This document shows, piece after piece, positions 24,464-36,217 of a stretch of 64,000 nucleotides of DNA. Made by a program: the position numbers and the translations under genes. Below the pieces are notes generated by a model. It saw nothing but the letters and a program-made list of their open reading frames with translations, searched no databases and was not told where the DNA came from. This DNA is from Alentia gelatinosa. Lineage: Eukaryota; Annelida; Polychaeta; Phyllodocida; Polynoidae. Numbering within the stretch: the stretch's first letter is position 1; every line of letters begins with the position of its first letter. Location: NCBI GenBank assembly GCA_950022655.1, contig OX465581.1, positions 32,521,300 to 32,585,299 of the forward strand, read 5' to 3'.

Positions 24464-26689
24464 GTATGAACCTTGTCCCTAAGACATTAAGAAATCTAAT
24501 TCTGGACTAAAAGTAGAAAGCTTTCATTATTCGTCAAATGGTCATCGAGGACACCCCCCACCCCCACCCACGTCGCGCGTCCCATAGAACCAACGATCCG
24601 CATCAGCCCATGACAGGTCCCCAGACCATGAGTTTCTGTAATGGTGTCTGACCGGTACTTTTCTGTACCTTTCTCCATAGAGGCGTCAAGGCGTTTGGAC
24701 ACGTTGCTTGGCTACATCTCCTCTGACCACGGCGCTGCGCTTGTGTCGATCCGAGCTCAATGCCCTTACTCGGCGGCACCGGCCACTGCATGCCCACCCC
24801 AACAGCCGGCGCCGATTATATTTAACGCCCAGCTGCCCCCTATTTTAATGCTAATGATTCAGGAGCTGTTGCAATCCATTCACAGAGGTGACGGTGGGAG
24901 GGCGGATGACGTGTATGTGTGAGAGGCCTTGGAGGGCAGGCTGAGGGTGGGTTATAGCCGTACTGTATTGAATCAACCCTGGGCATTTCCTAAACCAATC
25001 TCAGAACCTAGGGTTAACACAGAGATGTAGCGTTTGGGGAAACTGGTGTCAGAGGTATAAAATAGTTAGGCGGTGTAGCACACGTTGAAATCTATCTGTT
25101 TTAGACGTCGAGTTTGGGCGCCGGCTGGAGGGGCTGTGACCAGTTCACCTATTGTCCAGCCTCTCTGACCATTGTCCACCATAAGAGGAGGGTGGCTCAC
25201 ACACCGCGGTCAACAGGCAACCTGTTAGCCTCCCCCAACCCCACTCTATACACCAGATAACGGGTCTGCTCATAAAAACGGGTAGCGGCTTGGTTTACAA
25301 TAATCGATTCGGACTTGAATGATGTGATTCTCTCTGAACAGAATTCTTGTTTGTCCAGGGCGATGGTTTGTGCTCATGATTGACCACCAGCCCAAGGCCA
25401 CAGCTGTCACCACAGTGGTCTTTGCAAACAGATAGTTTAGTATTCTTTTGTATTGTTGTTTTCTCAAAGTAGTGAACAGACATGTTGACAGTACATGTAT
25501 ATGTTGCAGCGTCCTTATCTGCAATGCATATTACCTGTAAGTATGTTTGCGTCCGGTTACTACACATTATTGAAGTGGGACCGAAACGATAGTGGGGTTT
25601 CTTTTTTTCCTAAAGTTCTGAGACAATACCAACAACATAATATGCTATTAATTAAAGATTATGCATATTACAATTGAGGATCAAACCGGCTTAATCATAT
25701 CTGATCGGTTCACAATGGGCTTGTGAATGCACAATTTATTCGAAAAGGTTTACAGGACAATTTGTATATTGCAGATGGTAAGTACTATTTGTTAAGATAT
25801 AGGAATCATGGCAACGCGGATTGCCTACAAGTTTTAGCCAATGAAACCTCTTGCTATAGGTGCCCTTTTAAATGAAGGTGCTCCATGGATAAGCCTGAAG
25901 AGTTGTTACGTACAATCATATAAAATCGTGTATAACGTGTAGACTGAATGTATAAGGATGGTAGTATATTTTCCCCGGTAGGACCTACATGAATAAAACG
26001 AAATTGATGTCCAGCCCCACTCCACCCCACCTCCAGCCATCAAGGTCCGGACCTCTATTGGGACAGGAGAAATAAAGCACATTCTGGATACACACTTGTT
26101 TGTAAAATGAAAGTTTCCTGTGTGAATGTGACCACCCCAGTAGCTGTAAAATATGATTGCTTTCTTTATCATTAATTTCAGCAGCTGATTGAGAAGCATC
26201 CACCAGTTGAGCGTCATTTTATACACTTTTATAAAGTATTATCTTAAAGTGTACATATTTTGCCATATCAGGAAGAATTTGCTACAGATATCTCATTTGG
26301 TTCTCTCATTAGAATAATTTGAATTAGGACATACCTTATTTTCATCTTTACTTTGCCATATCATTTAAAATAGTTGAAATGATATTTGTATCAATTTATA
26401 TTGCCCTCAACATCACATTTCAAATATAGGTATTTTTCTGTTCGAGGCAAAAGACAGTGTTCAATTACTTTGATTTTAGTTGAGAAAATGAAAAATGTAT
26501 ATATATGGGCAAAGTAGCTAATTCAGCATATTTTTATAAGGGTTTCTGTCAACTACTATCATGTTAAGGAAAATACATAGATTTCATGAAGATCTGCTAC
26601 ATGGCAAAGTAAGATATCATCCCTTTCTATATCGGTATCTTTCAATGATATCATTTGGATATATGGTGCTGCCGCATTTGAGACCTCAG
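24464..26689. other. Gene-free stretch
   Basis: A GC-rich island spans about 24540-25250 with no recognisable coding. Around 25680-25850 a frame reads a protein-like string (GLVNAQFIRKGLQ, then DGKYYLLRYRNHGNADC) interrupted by stops; it may be a decayed transposase or gene fragment but I cannot name it. The rest is AT-rich. Confidence 0.4.
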
Positions 26690-27476
26690 AGCAGTATTTC
26701 TAGTGTAAACCATCACCAAAAATCACTAAAATACACCATTTACCATTGGAAAGCTACAGTTCTGAAGAATACAGTTATGGTAGGTGTAAAAATATATTTT
26801 GTGAACATTCTTGTCAAGGTCAGGTCAAAGGTCACAACTGAAATAGCTCCCACTTAGAATTGCATTAACCACTGATATATCAAGAAATATTTATATTTGG
26901 CTTTCTAATATTTTAGGATCGTGTGCACATTATATGGCCCAATAGCCACACAAAATATGGTTGGCCTTGGTGAAGAACAAGGTCAAATTTACAGAGGTCA
27001 AATCTGCCAAAAGTGGTTCTATTGGTGAAACCACCTTCCAGATTATTCTAAAGTTGCAATTTTGAGTTTTCAGGGCCAACAATTGATGTTCAAGAGAGAC
27101 ATAGTAATTGGATATTCTGACTTTCATAATGATGTCCAGAGATATTGTAGGTTCAACATTGATATACATAGAGTGCACCAGTAGAATCAATACTTGATTC
27201 GACAGGGGCTTATTCAACATTATATAGTTAGAAGCAAAGTAACAGAATACATATTTGTAGTAGGGCTTACTAAAATGATCAAAGGGGATGTTTCTCTGTA
27301 CCTCAACATATTTCAGGTAGAGAAGCACATAGGTAGTGACCTCCAGATGACCTTGAACAGAGGTAAAAGGCAAAGTTTTTTGGGTACGGCTTATTTGGTA
27401 TGTTTGGGTTTGTATGATATGTCCAATTGTGTCTGATCTATTCATCACATAGACCCTTTATGTATATCAGTCCTTT
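26690..27476 (-). repeat. Large inverted repeat, left arm
   Basis: The reverse complement matches 30527-31330 over almost its whole length at high similarity by eye, including GCTCCCACTTAGAATTGCAT, the TGACCTGACCTTGAC block and GTATGATATGTCCAAT. Because open frames differ between arms, it is more likely a non-coding transposable element in two opposite copies than a gene pair. It carries several AGGTCA half-sites. Confidence 0.85.
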
Positions 27477-27876
27477 TCATTTGCCCTTGGTGTTGAACTT
27501 TCTCAATGACTAGGTCATCATTTTGTAGGCAATGGTGTCACTCCGCAGGCTTGATGGGTTTCTGCTTCTCAGTATATACATACAACAATATCCAACCCAT
27601 TGATCCTCCTATATGCATGACTTCCAGATCATTAGAGAGATGCCCTTACACTACAGACAGAGAAGCTCTAACAATAGGGAATACTGGAGAACTTGACCCA
27701 TAAGGAACTTGACCAATAAAAACTCGACCTTTAAATAAACTCAACCCATTTTAAATCTTCTCAAATCAAATATCTCATTACAACTGTGGATAAATACTAT
27801 ATTCAGTATGTTATTTTGGCTTCAAGTTTGGTCTTCTCTGGGGAAGAAAACAAACAGAAATCCATTCCCCATAGCC
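27477..27876. other. Unannotated stretch inside the inverted-repeat loop
   Basis: No gene or defined repeat seen. Confidence 0.4.
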
Positions 27877-27960
27877 TATCCCTAACCCTTTCCCTATCCC
27901 TACTCCGAAATCTCTAACCCTAACCCTAACCCTATCCTTAGCCCTAACCCTATCCCTAAA
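27877..27960. repeat. Interstitial telomere-like (CCCTAA)n tract
   Basis: Degenerate array of CCCTAA and CCTATC variants, best at 27913-27960 (TCTAACCCTAACCCTAACCC and following). CCCTAA is the C-strand of the metazoan telomere repeat TTAGGG. The array is impure and embedded in ordinary DNA, so it is an interstitial remnant. Confidence 0.85.
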
Positions 27961-28138
27961 CATAACTGGACTTATTTTCTACATCTGCTGGTTTAATTGT
28001 CTAAATGCTAACTAGTCAGACCTCTCTTTCTATATGAAAATGTCTTAAGTATCTGAAACAGGTTGAGTTCTCCAATTGATTTCTCCAAAATAGGTAGGGT
28101 AGAGTTCGTTTTGGGTCGAGTTTTCCAGTAACAACAAT

Positions 28139-28597
28139 AGGGTGTACACACATAGACATAGAAGCCCTCACACTAGCAATGTATACCCAGTCCCCAGAGA
28201 GAGAAGCCCTAACACTAGCGATGTGTACCCACTCTCCAGGCATAGAAGCCCTCACACTAGGGAAGTGTACCCATGCTACAGGCAGAGATGCCCTCACACT
28301 AGGGAGGTGTACCCACTTTCCAGAGAGAGAGAGACCCTCATACTAGGGAGGTATATTGACTCTCCAGAGAGATAAGCCTTCACACCAGGGAAGTGTACCC
28401 ACTTTGCAGGCAGAGAGGCACTCACACTAGAGAAGGGAACCTACACTCCAGAGAGAGAGGCCCTCCCACTAGGGAGGTGTACCCATGCTCCAGAGAGAGA
28501 AGCCCTCACACCAGGGAGTGGGTACGCTTCACTGGTGTGAGGGCTTCTCTCTCTGGAGAGTGGGTATACCTTTCTAGTGTGAGGGCTTCTATGTCTA
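28139..28597 (+). repeat. 42-bp minisatellite with an inverted tail
   Basis: About nine units of roughly 42 bases with the core CCCTCACACTAGGGAGGTGT followed by ACCCACTCTCCAGAGAGAG. From about 28506 two more units continue in the opposite orientation (GTGTGAGGGCTTCTCTCTC). As 42 is divisible by three, a plus frame reads a 14-residue periodic peptide (SPHTREVYPLSRER variants); this follows from the repeat and is not evidence of a gene. Another piece lies at 28916-28971. Confidence 0.9.
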
Positions 28598-28605
28598 ACC
28601 CTCAC

Positions 28606-28917
28606 ATTAACCCTTTAAAGGCTGGGGTCTGTGGCAGAGCCTTGTTGGTCGGGGCAGGTACTGGTGACCGGTAAAATGCCAAGGGAGGGGCCGATTTTTT
28701 CCCCCAAACCTTTATCTATCATTTCATCATGTGATGTGACATGTCATCCATATCTATATCATTTGTTTGACCAAAAAGTGTTACATACTGTATATCAGGT
28801 ATATTCTTTGAAAGTTTCATATTCATTGATCAATTATTTCCTCATAAAACAATGAAATTGTAAATATTACTAAATTTCATAAATAATGCCTCAAGGCATT
28901 ATTTGCCCTGAAAGGGC
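28606..28917. mobile_element. Probable insertion interrupting the 42-bp minisatellite
   Basis: Roughly 310 bases unrelated to the minisatellite separate its main block from the remnant at 28916-28971. The segment begins CCCTTTAAAGG and ends CCCTGAAAGGG, an imperfect terminal inverted repeat. No coding. The left flank reads TTAA but the right does not, so a piggyBac-type TTAA duplication is not supported. Confidence 0.5.
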
Positions 28918-28971
28918 TAGGGAGGTGTACCCACTTTCCTGAGAGAGAAGTCATCATACTAGGGAGGTAGT
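28916..28971 (+). repeat. Detached fragment of the 42-bp minisatellite
   Basis: GCTAGGGAGGTGTACCCACT and the following TCCTGAGAGAGAAG match the unit of the 28139-28597 array. The fragment is separated from that array by the probable insertion at 28606-28917. Confidence 0.8.
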
Positions 28972-30526
28972 GGAGGGAAGCAACAGGGTTTGGGGATGGG
29001 GAAGCCACCATAGTTGTAGGGGGAGGATGGTGATGGGGTGTAGGACGTGGGAAAGCTTCCATAGGGTGGTGATAGGGGGTATGGGTGGTGAGGTCATTAT
29101 TTTGTCTTTTAGGTTTATCAACATTATTTATCTCACCAAAAGTTTTCAATATTGCTGTAGGTCCTTCGGATGGTATATTGGCTCTTTCTGAAACTTAATG
29201 ATGGGTAGAAATGTTAAAAATTCTTGTGTCTAAATATGTGTGTTTACTGCTCAACAGCAGGTGGTTGTCTTTATTTGTGAGACTCCTTGTTTTTGTCTGT
29301 CTGTGTAACCAAGCAAGCATTCAGGTTTTATACTAGTGCATTACTCAGATCAAATTAAGTTAAAGCTGTCCCCTCTTCATCCAATAAATCCAGAAGAAAT
29401 ATTTCTTCTTAAGTTATTAAGAAAGAATTGTGAGAATTATTACTTAGATAATGTGTTCAAACAGTATTTGTTAGTTTTAGTTTCACATTAAGCCTGATTA
29501 ATTATATCAGATCCCACTAGAGGGCTTAAGTATGATAAAATCCACCTCTCTCCTCAAGGAGAGAACAGAATGTCTTTATCACTGACACTGCTAATGTTTC
29601 TTCAGATTTATCATATTGCTCAGACAATAATTTCCATTTTTTCCTTGATGAACAAAATTTCAAGATGTCTGAAACTTATGCAAAGCCAGGTCAAAGGTCA
29701 AAGATCTGGTAAAATTTGTTGAAAACTTTTTACCATTCACTCTGGAATATTTTTAGTTAGAAGTCTAAGACTGCATACAGAGATAAAACTTTATAGTACC
29801 TTCAAACCCCAAAATGAGCAGTGACACTGGTTAAAGTCAAGGTCACTGTTTTCAAGGTCAAACAGCTATAAACAAAAGCAGATACTATTGTTAAGGATCC
29901 ATTTATCTGGGCAACAACAGCATAACATTCCTTACTGGCCTCAGTGATTGGTTGTCGTTGAATCTCTATATATTCTATAACTTGACTTTGACAAGGACTG
30001 TCTCAGATTTCATAATGATACCATCCTTATAAAATCGGAAATAGTCTTTTCCTATGTCCCATTAACCTTAAATGTCTATTTCAGGCACTCTAGAGCCAAA
30101 ATGACAACTTTAACAAGTTCCAGAATAAGGTGCTTGGTTCAACCCCTCCACGGTGCACCCCTCTCATAAGATTTCATACTCTCTAAGTGGTATTCTGTAC
30201 ATGGTTCTCACTACGCGCTATGGGAGAAGAATTCTTAACCAACTAGGCTTAGAGCCTTGAGAATCCACTGGCCTACCACCCGTGCTAAACACATACATCA
30301 ATGCAACCCAAAGATTCCTATAATCTCAATGATGCCACCTAGCAGGAATATTGTGTACTTGGCGCTCAAGTTGCTTTATCTGGACTGAAATTTTATATAG
30401 AATACCACTTAGATAGTGTGAGATTATGAGAGGGATGCACCTTTTGCCAGTTTAACCTCTTTAATGTGACCTTGACCTTCACTAAGGTCAATCGAATTTT
30501 TTTTTTGACTATTGGCACATCTAAGG
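28972..30526. other. Gene-free stretch inside the inverted-repeat loop
   Basis: G-rich simple sequence (GGTGGTGATGGGG-like) at about 28975-29095, then AT-rich DNA. AGGTCAAAGGTCA-type direct repeats occur at about 29690 and 29835, and TGACCTTGACCTTCACTAAG near 30470 duplicates a phrase of the neighbouring repeat arm (about 31038). The block at 30120-30300 was examined as a tRNA-SINE and rejected. Confidence 0.4.
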
Positions 30527-31330
30527 TCTATATGAAGAGGACTGATGAATAAAATGTCTATGAGATGAATAGACCGGACACATTTGAATATATCATACAA
30601 ACCCAAACATACCAAATAAAAAAGCCATACCCAAAAAACTTTGCCTATGACCTCTGTTCAAGGTCATCTGGAGGTCACTACCTATGTGCTTCTCTACCTG
30701 AAATATGTTGAGGCACAGAGAAACATCCCCTTTGGTCATTTAAGTAAGCCCTACTACAAATATGTATTCTATTACTTTGCTTCTAACTATACGATGTTGA
30801 ATAAGCCCTTGTTGATTCAAGTATGGATTCCACTGGTGAACTCCATGTATATCAATGTTGAACCTGCAATATCTCTGAACAACATATCACTGGCATTATG
30901 AAAGTCAGAATATCCAATTATTTTGTCTCTCTGATCTCTGTTGGCCCTGGAAACCCAAAATTGCAACTTTAGAATAATCTGGAAGAAGGTGGTTTCACCA
31001 ATAGAACCACTTTTGGCAGATTTGACCTCTGATGATGTGACCTTGTCCTTCACCAAGGTCAACCATATTTTGTGTGGCTATAGGACCATATAATGCGCAC
31101 ATGGTCGTAAAATATTAGAATGCCAAGTAAAATATTTCTTGATATATCAGTGGTTAATGCAATTCTAAGTGGGAGCTATTTCAGTTGTGTCCTTTGACCT
31201 TTGACCTGACCTTGACAAGAATGTTAACAAAATATATTTTTACACCCACCATAACTTCAGAACTGTAGCTTTCCAATGGTATATGGTGTATTATAGTCTT
31301 TTTTAGTGATGGGTGTTCACCTACTTTAGG
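30527..31330 (+). repeat. Large inverted repeat, right arm
   Basis: Partner of 26690-27476, about 3 kb away in opposite orientation. It contains GTGTCCTTTGACCTTTGACC and TGACCTTGACAAGAATGTT, i.e. clustered AGGTCA half-sites. The arms differ by substitutions and small indels, so the duplication is not recent. Confidence 0.85.
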
Positions 31331-33110
31331 CCCTCATGCTGCAGCCGATGAATTGAATGTGAGATATTAGTCTTTAAAACGGCTCCGTAAAGATGAACTC
31401 CTACTCATCTTTACTTCGTCAATATATAGATATATATATATATGTCCATGGGAACAAAGGTTTTTATACATATACTCAGGTAAAAATCGGGTGTATAACG
31501 CAAATATAAAACGACCTAAACATGACGAACCTGAAAACAGGGATTACTCCCTTTTTGAGAACGGGTAATATGACATATGAATACACTTCATAAAATGTTA
31601 TAAAGCACAACCAAACTCAAAATTACCAGAGGTTCGACGAAAAAGAATGCAAACCTCATTAAGCCAACCATGCAGCAAAAAAACCTAGAGCTCTTAGCTC
31701 TGAGTCTATGGAACTCGCTACAACTATTAGATTAAGTCTTAAAAGAACCAACTTACAATGCCAGCCCCACCTTCTGTTTTCACAGCTTTCACACCACCTG
31801 AGGCCTGACAACTGACTGATCAGTATTGGCTGTTGTTGACCCCAGTGGTAGGTTGCCTGGCTGACTGTGTGGAATGGGTATAGTATAGTATAGTAGATGA
31901 GAGGTTTATGTTCTACATGCCATGAATATGGGATCTAGACCATATCCGTATGACGGATCCGTCGCAAATCATGAACATTTCAAGAAGTGCGATGCGACAG
32001 ATTCGTCACTTCGCACCCACATGCAAGCCTGACCACACCGGTGCGATTGTATGTGGTGCGATTATATGTGGTGCGATTAGCTGCGCCATTTTTATAACCC
32101 TTCCCCACAGTTTCTGGCAATTTTTAGAGCCAAATACATTGCCTAATGGTTAGAACGGTCACATATATACTTCCTGCGTGCTGCAAAAACTACCCCTTCA
32201 CTATCTGCGTGCTATTCCCTGTGGTATTGGGAGAGGAGTAGAGTGCCAGTGGCTCAGGGTCTTATAGGTATGCCCAGCTGACCATGACCAATCACTCAAG
32301 ACTGAAATACCTCAAGGCCCACTGGCGCTTGATATGTTTGGATCCTAGACTCAGGCAGTTGCAGATAAATTGACTGGTGCTTGACATATCTGGACCGTAC
32401 AAAGGGAATTGTATAAATGGTAAGTTGCCTGGTTGCCTAATGGGTTACGGCAAATTACCCGTAGACTGGAGAAGAACCAAACTTTATAATTGTCATTCTT
32501 ATAATTCTACGCTCATTCATCAAGGATGAACACAACATTTTTTCCTAGTATAATAAGCAACCTTATTGGCACATTATATATGCGAATGTACAACGCTATT
32601 TCGTCGGGCTATAAACTGCGCACAGAATACGTTTTTTATATCCAAATTTATACATGTACATGTAGTTGTTCTAATACAATGCACAGAGATTCCTCTTTAG
32701 TTTACTACCATTATATGCCTGGCCCTAACTATTAGTTTGCACTCTGTCTGTGGGTGGCAGTAAGTGTGGGAGAGAGGATAAAGCGACACCATCCTTTGTC
32801 CAGGACTGGACCTAAATATAGACATTGGATCACAGTGAAAGACATATTAAAGTCGTGAGGGTCACTGCTGAGTTTTATCTACCTCTCCAAACCACCTTGT
32901 TGTGATAGTAAACTGGAGGATTGTAGTGTCATTTTTCTGATTGTCAATATTGGCATGGTTACGTGGGAGTTGATGATAGGTACATTACAGAGCTTATTAC
33001 ATTGTTTCACTGACACGGCACACATTACTGATAACGTACATTCTGCCTTCAGCATGGGGACACCACAATGATTTGTAGGGCTGATTGTATTGTCAGTTCA
33101 GCTACAGGTC
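31331..33110. other. Gene-free stretch containing a short dispersed repeat
   Basis: A short TA run lies at about 31425-31442. A triple tandem repeat of GGTGCGATT with spacer lies at 32040-32085. The dispersed repeat at 32170-32370 is listed separately. No coding exon seen. Confidence 0.45.
32170..32370 (+). repeat. Short dispersed repeat, copy 1
   Basis: About 200 bases match the reverse complement of 62030-62230, including CAGCTGACCATGACCAATCA and CTCAAGAC. The flanks do not match, so it behaves like a SINE-sized dispersed element. No A/B box or tail could be identified. Confidence 0.75.
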
Positions 33111-33113
33111 AGC

Positions 33114-33210
33114 CTCCCCCCCCCCCCCCCCCCCCCCCAAAAAAAAAGAAGCTTATTACAAGTTTATTACCTCCCCCCCCCCCCCCCCCCAAAAAAAAGA
33201 AGCTTATTAC
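33114..33210. repeat. Duplicated poly-C/poly-A tract
   Basis: A run of 23 C followed by A (33116-33147), then GAAGCTTATTAC, then a second run of 18 C followed by A (33173-33198) and the same GAAGCTTATTAC. The unit is therefore a tandem duplication. The C strand could form an i-motif and its complement a G-quadruplex. The phrase CTTATTACATTGTTTCACTG also occurs at about 32994, upstream of the first run. Assembly across such runs is error-prone. Confidence 0.85.
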
Positions 33211-33595
33211 ATTGTTTCACTGACACGGCGCTGATAGCTCGTCAAATAACCGCGAAATACTGCAGTTAAGGGAACAATGGAGGTAAATAAAGATAAGCCT
33301 TGATGTTATGAATGTGTATAGCACGCTCTGGTGCTATGATTCCGCCCAGAGTACCCAAACTGTCTGAATTTTCAGTCTGTGCATCTGTGCATGTGTGTCA
33401 GCGCATCACGGGATCCCCCCTCCATGTTGACAGTGTGTGTAGTGGTGTCATCGGCCTGCCGGCCACCGCTAAAAATCGAATGAATCAGTTTTGCATCAGC
33501 TAGTGTCGGCTAGAGATATTCCAGTTGACGTCACACGGATATGCAAATAAGATTGGGCCGATGTTTAAAAATTGATGATCTTCCGGCCGGCCTGT
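33211..33595. other. Unannotated stretch
   Basis: Mixed composition. A short plus frame (33312-33503) shows no domain. Confidence 0.4.
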
Positions 33596-33902
33596 TTGGT
33601 GGATCAGCAAAACAATGGTATTCTAAAATGATTTAGAGCCGGCTGGGTCCGGCGACATCCAACAGACCAGCCAACGCTTGTGGCCGAAGGGGTTTTGGAG
33701 ATACGACGATGGCCAGGTCCGGCCGTGGGTGCTTTATTTGCTGATCCACCAATTATGACAGCTGATGAGCTACTTGGGCCAGCCAATGAAGCCAACGTCC
33801 ACAATTCTACCACAATTCCATCGGACGGCGCTAGCTGAGGCTTCAGCTATCGCCGGCTGATGGGATTGTGGAAGAATTGTGGTAGAATTCTGCATTGGCT
33901 GT
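33596..33902. repeat. Two adjacent foldback elements
   Basis: The first, about 33598-33748, has GGTGGATCAGCAAA answered by TTTGCTGATCCACC. The second, about 33779-33901, has AGCCAATG and CCACAATTCTACCACAATTC answered by GAATTGTGGTAGAATTC and CATTGGCTG. Both are MITE-like. The minus frame across them (33604-33813) is coincidental. Confidence 0.7.
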
Positions 33903-34755
33903 TACAGTTTTAAATCTTCCAGTTAAGTGATTAGCAATCCAGTTATAAAGGCAAGTAGACAGTTTATATTCGTTCTTTAGCCAGGAGTATATTATGAGGG
34001 AGACTATATTAAAAACATTTGGCTACTGTTAGTCGTGAGTGGTCTTTGATTTAATAAATAGATTGCGCCAGTTTGAGTAGGGCATCCCAAGTACTATGAC
34101 CCTGAATGGAACCTTTTTGCATAACGTTTATCTTATGTGAAACCTCCCTCACAAGTAATTGATGAGCTACCTTTTACTCAATTTTAGAGGGAACTGGTAA
34201 AATACTGATTGGCCTCCAGTTTTTTTATCATTCCAGTGTCCCCATTTTTGGGCATGGCAACCATTGTAGCACATTTCCAAGATGACCACAGGAATAGCAT
34301 TTATTGATTTCTTTTTGTGTTTAAGAAACCCATCTAGAGTCATTGTTTGAAAAATGGATCCTAAAAATCTATAATTGCAAATTATTCCTCGTGTCCTTCC
34401 CCACATTTCAGTCTTTATTTGAAGTCTCTACGTGCATTTTTGGCTGAGTTACGGTGCCTGTCACTGTAGCTCTCGTTTGTTAGAGCTGGAAGGGATAGTC
34501 TAGGGTCGAGCGGTACAGTGAGAGACTGACAGAGTGGTGCAGTGACCGCAGTTCTGAGCTCGAATAGTATTATGGTTCTCACAAAGGAGTTGATCACTAA
34601 AGAATCATGAAAATGGAGCTATGGGTAAAAGGTACATGTATATGGCATTGTTAAGAGCATGTTTTTTATTTATTTATGTATGTTATAGTATCTGATACAA
34701 TATGTTTTAAAATGGTTGTTTTGATCAATATGAGAGGTTACACCCTCTGGTGAAC
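33903..34755. other. Unannotated stretch
   Basis: No exon or defined repeat. The minus frame 34167-34406 contains LINE-like wording (CYNGCHAQKWGHWNDKK) but is too short and broken to call. Confidence 0.35.
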
Positions 34756-34939
34756 AGCGGCACTACAGTGGCACTAGCAACTAATAGAGACTTCTGAAAC
34801 GGTTACTTCCACCAACGAGTATATACATACTCTATACTCGCTGCTTCCACTGTTTGTGCCGCTAATGTGCAAGGTGCCACTCGCTGTTGCGTCCATCAAG
34901 TACATGTATTGAAACGCACACTGCCGCTGTAGTGCCGCT
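34756..34939. repeat. Foldback element with AGCGGCACTACAG ends
   Basis: The left end AGCGGCACTACAGTGGCA and the right end TGCCGCTGTAGTGCCGCT are inverted repeats with one mismatch over 18 bases. The interior has no coding. MITE-like. Confidence 0.7.
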
Positions 34940-35357
34940 GAGACCAACAACGAACAGATTTTCAATTTTGTATTTTGTATTTTTTCGAATGAAACTACCA
35001 TAAAGCTAGACTTCATTATCAATTTGTGAGCTATGGTTATATCTTGTTAAGTATTTTTGGTTTGAGAACCTACATAGAACAGAATTACCTGGATCAAGGC
35101 ACACACAGAGTGACACCGTGTGGGATTTAACCCGAGCAACCCCTATGTCGTAGCTCAGGTTAAACAAGGGTTGGTTGCCAAACTATGATAGAACCTGCGG
35201 TTTATGGTCATATATATATTTTTTAACGTTGGTCCCCTGGATATCTGCTAGGAGGCACGGCGGAATATACCGGCAGGGAGAGGCCCATGGATATGCCTGG
35301 TTTCGGTAATCTCAGTGAGCAAATGCGTGACACAAAAACTCAAAACAAACAACATTG

Positions 35358-35361
35358 CATG
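35358..35361. repeat. Target-site duplication CATG (left)
   Basis: CATG abuts the left LTR and is repeated directly after the right LTR at 41604-41607. Four-base duplications are within the range for Ty3/Gypsy-class and retroviral integrases. Confidence 0.85.
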
Positions 35362-36022
35362 TGTCACGTACAGTAGCTAAGGCCTAATCCTATAGACTAG
35401 CTAACCCAGTGACAAGAAAAGAGAATTCAGAATATCTTCTATACTAAATGAAGAAGACAGATAACCATACACAGATATGTATTAATAACATATATTATAA
35501 CAAAGTATACAGTTACATAACAATTCTCATCAACATACAAAATCATATACACTTCTGTAGTGTACATATGATATAAGTCCTCTTGGTCTAAGCAGTACTC
35601 ACAGTCTATCACTTTCAGTTATTGTTCAATGTCTCCTTGACTTGTGGATATAGATGATCCAAGTAGTGGTAGCAGTCATCAGTGTCTTTTCCTCCAGTGC
35701 TGGGGTGATAGTAGCTTATGGAGAAGCCCAATCCTCAGTAAAGGCCTCTGTAGCATAGAGTCCTATGGTGTCTCAAGCCTGACACTGCAGTGGTAGTAAT
35801 GCTGAGTAGCATGGAGATGTTGACGCCACGGTGTCTGGGTTCCAAGTGAGCTGTGAGTTGAAATCTGCTTCCTTATATACCCTATCGGGGGGTCAGTCCA
35901 AACGAAGACAGGGGATGGTTCAAACGCTGGGGGTGGCAGTCCAAACAGTTAGGCCTTAACCTCTATCTGGAGCGAGGACCTGTTAGGAAGCACCCTGTGA
36001 TATTCTCAATACATACATCACA
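35362..36022 (-). repeat. 3' LTR of the Gmr1-like element
   Basis: 661 bases, beginning TGTGATG and ending CGTGACA when read on the minus strand, the usual TG...CA ends. It is preceded by the polypurine tract. Checked line by line against 40943-41603, no difference was found. Confidence 0.97.
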
Positions 36023-36033
36023 CCTCCCTCCTT
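36023..36033 (-). promoter_or_regulatory. Polypurine tract
   Basis: On the minus strand AAGGAGGGAGG ends directly at the TGTGATG start of the 3' LTR, the position from which plus-strand DNA synthesis is primed. A non-coding A/T-rich spacer separates it from the pol stop near 36218. Confidence 0.9.
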
Positions 36034-36217
36034 AAACAAAAAAAAAGAATTTTTCTTTTTTTTTCTAACATCATACATCAAGAAATATGTAATACAATGT
36101 AATATATGGCATTCTGCAACATACATTTACCTTTTGTCAAAATCACATTTAGTACCTTTTACCATCTTTGGGTAATAACACTTGAAATCACAGTATGTAC
36201 ATAATCAAAAATAGCAT

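Noticed and set aside
26930..27448. 172-codon minus frame
   Set aside because: It lies wholly in one arm of the large inverted repeat, and the other arm does not keep the same frame open over that length.
28139..28597. CRISPR-like array
   Set aside because: Units are contiguous without unique spacers and the genome is eukaryotic.
28142..28674. Repeat-peptide genes with SPHTREVYP units
   Set aside because: Produced by a 42-bp minisatellite whose length is divisible by three; no splice or start context.
28606..28917. piggyBac-type element
   Set aside because: The CCCTTT start fits loosely, but there is no TTAA duplication at the right end and no transposase.
30130..30290. Possible tRNA-derived SINE on the minus strand
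   Set aside because: A TAGTTGGTTAAG A-box-like string is present, but no matching B box at the right distance.
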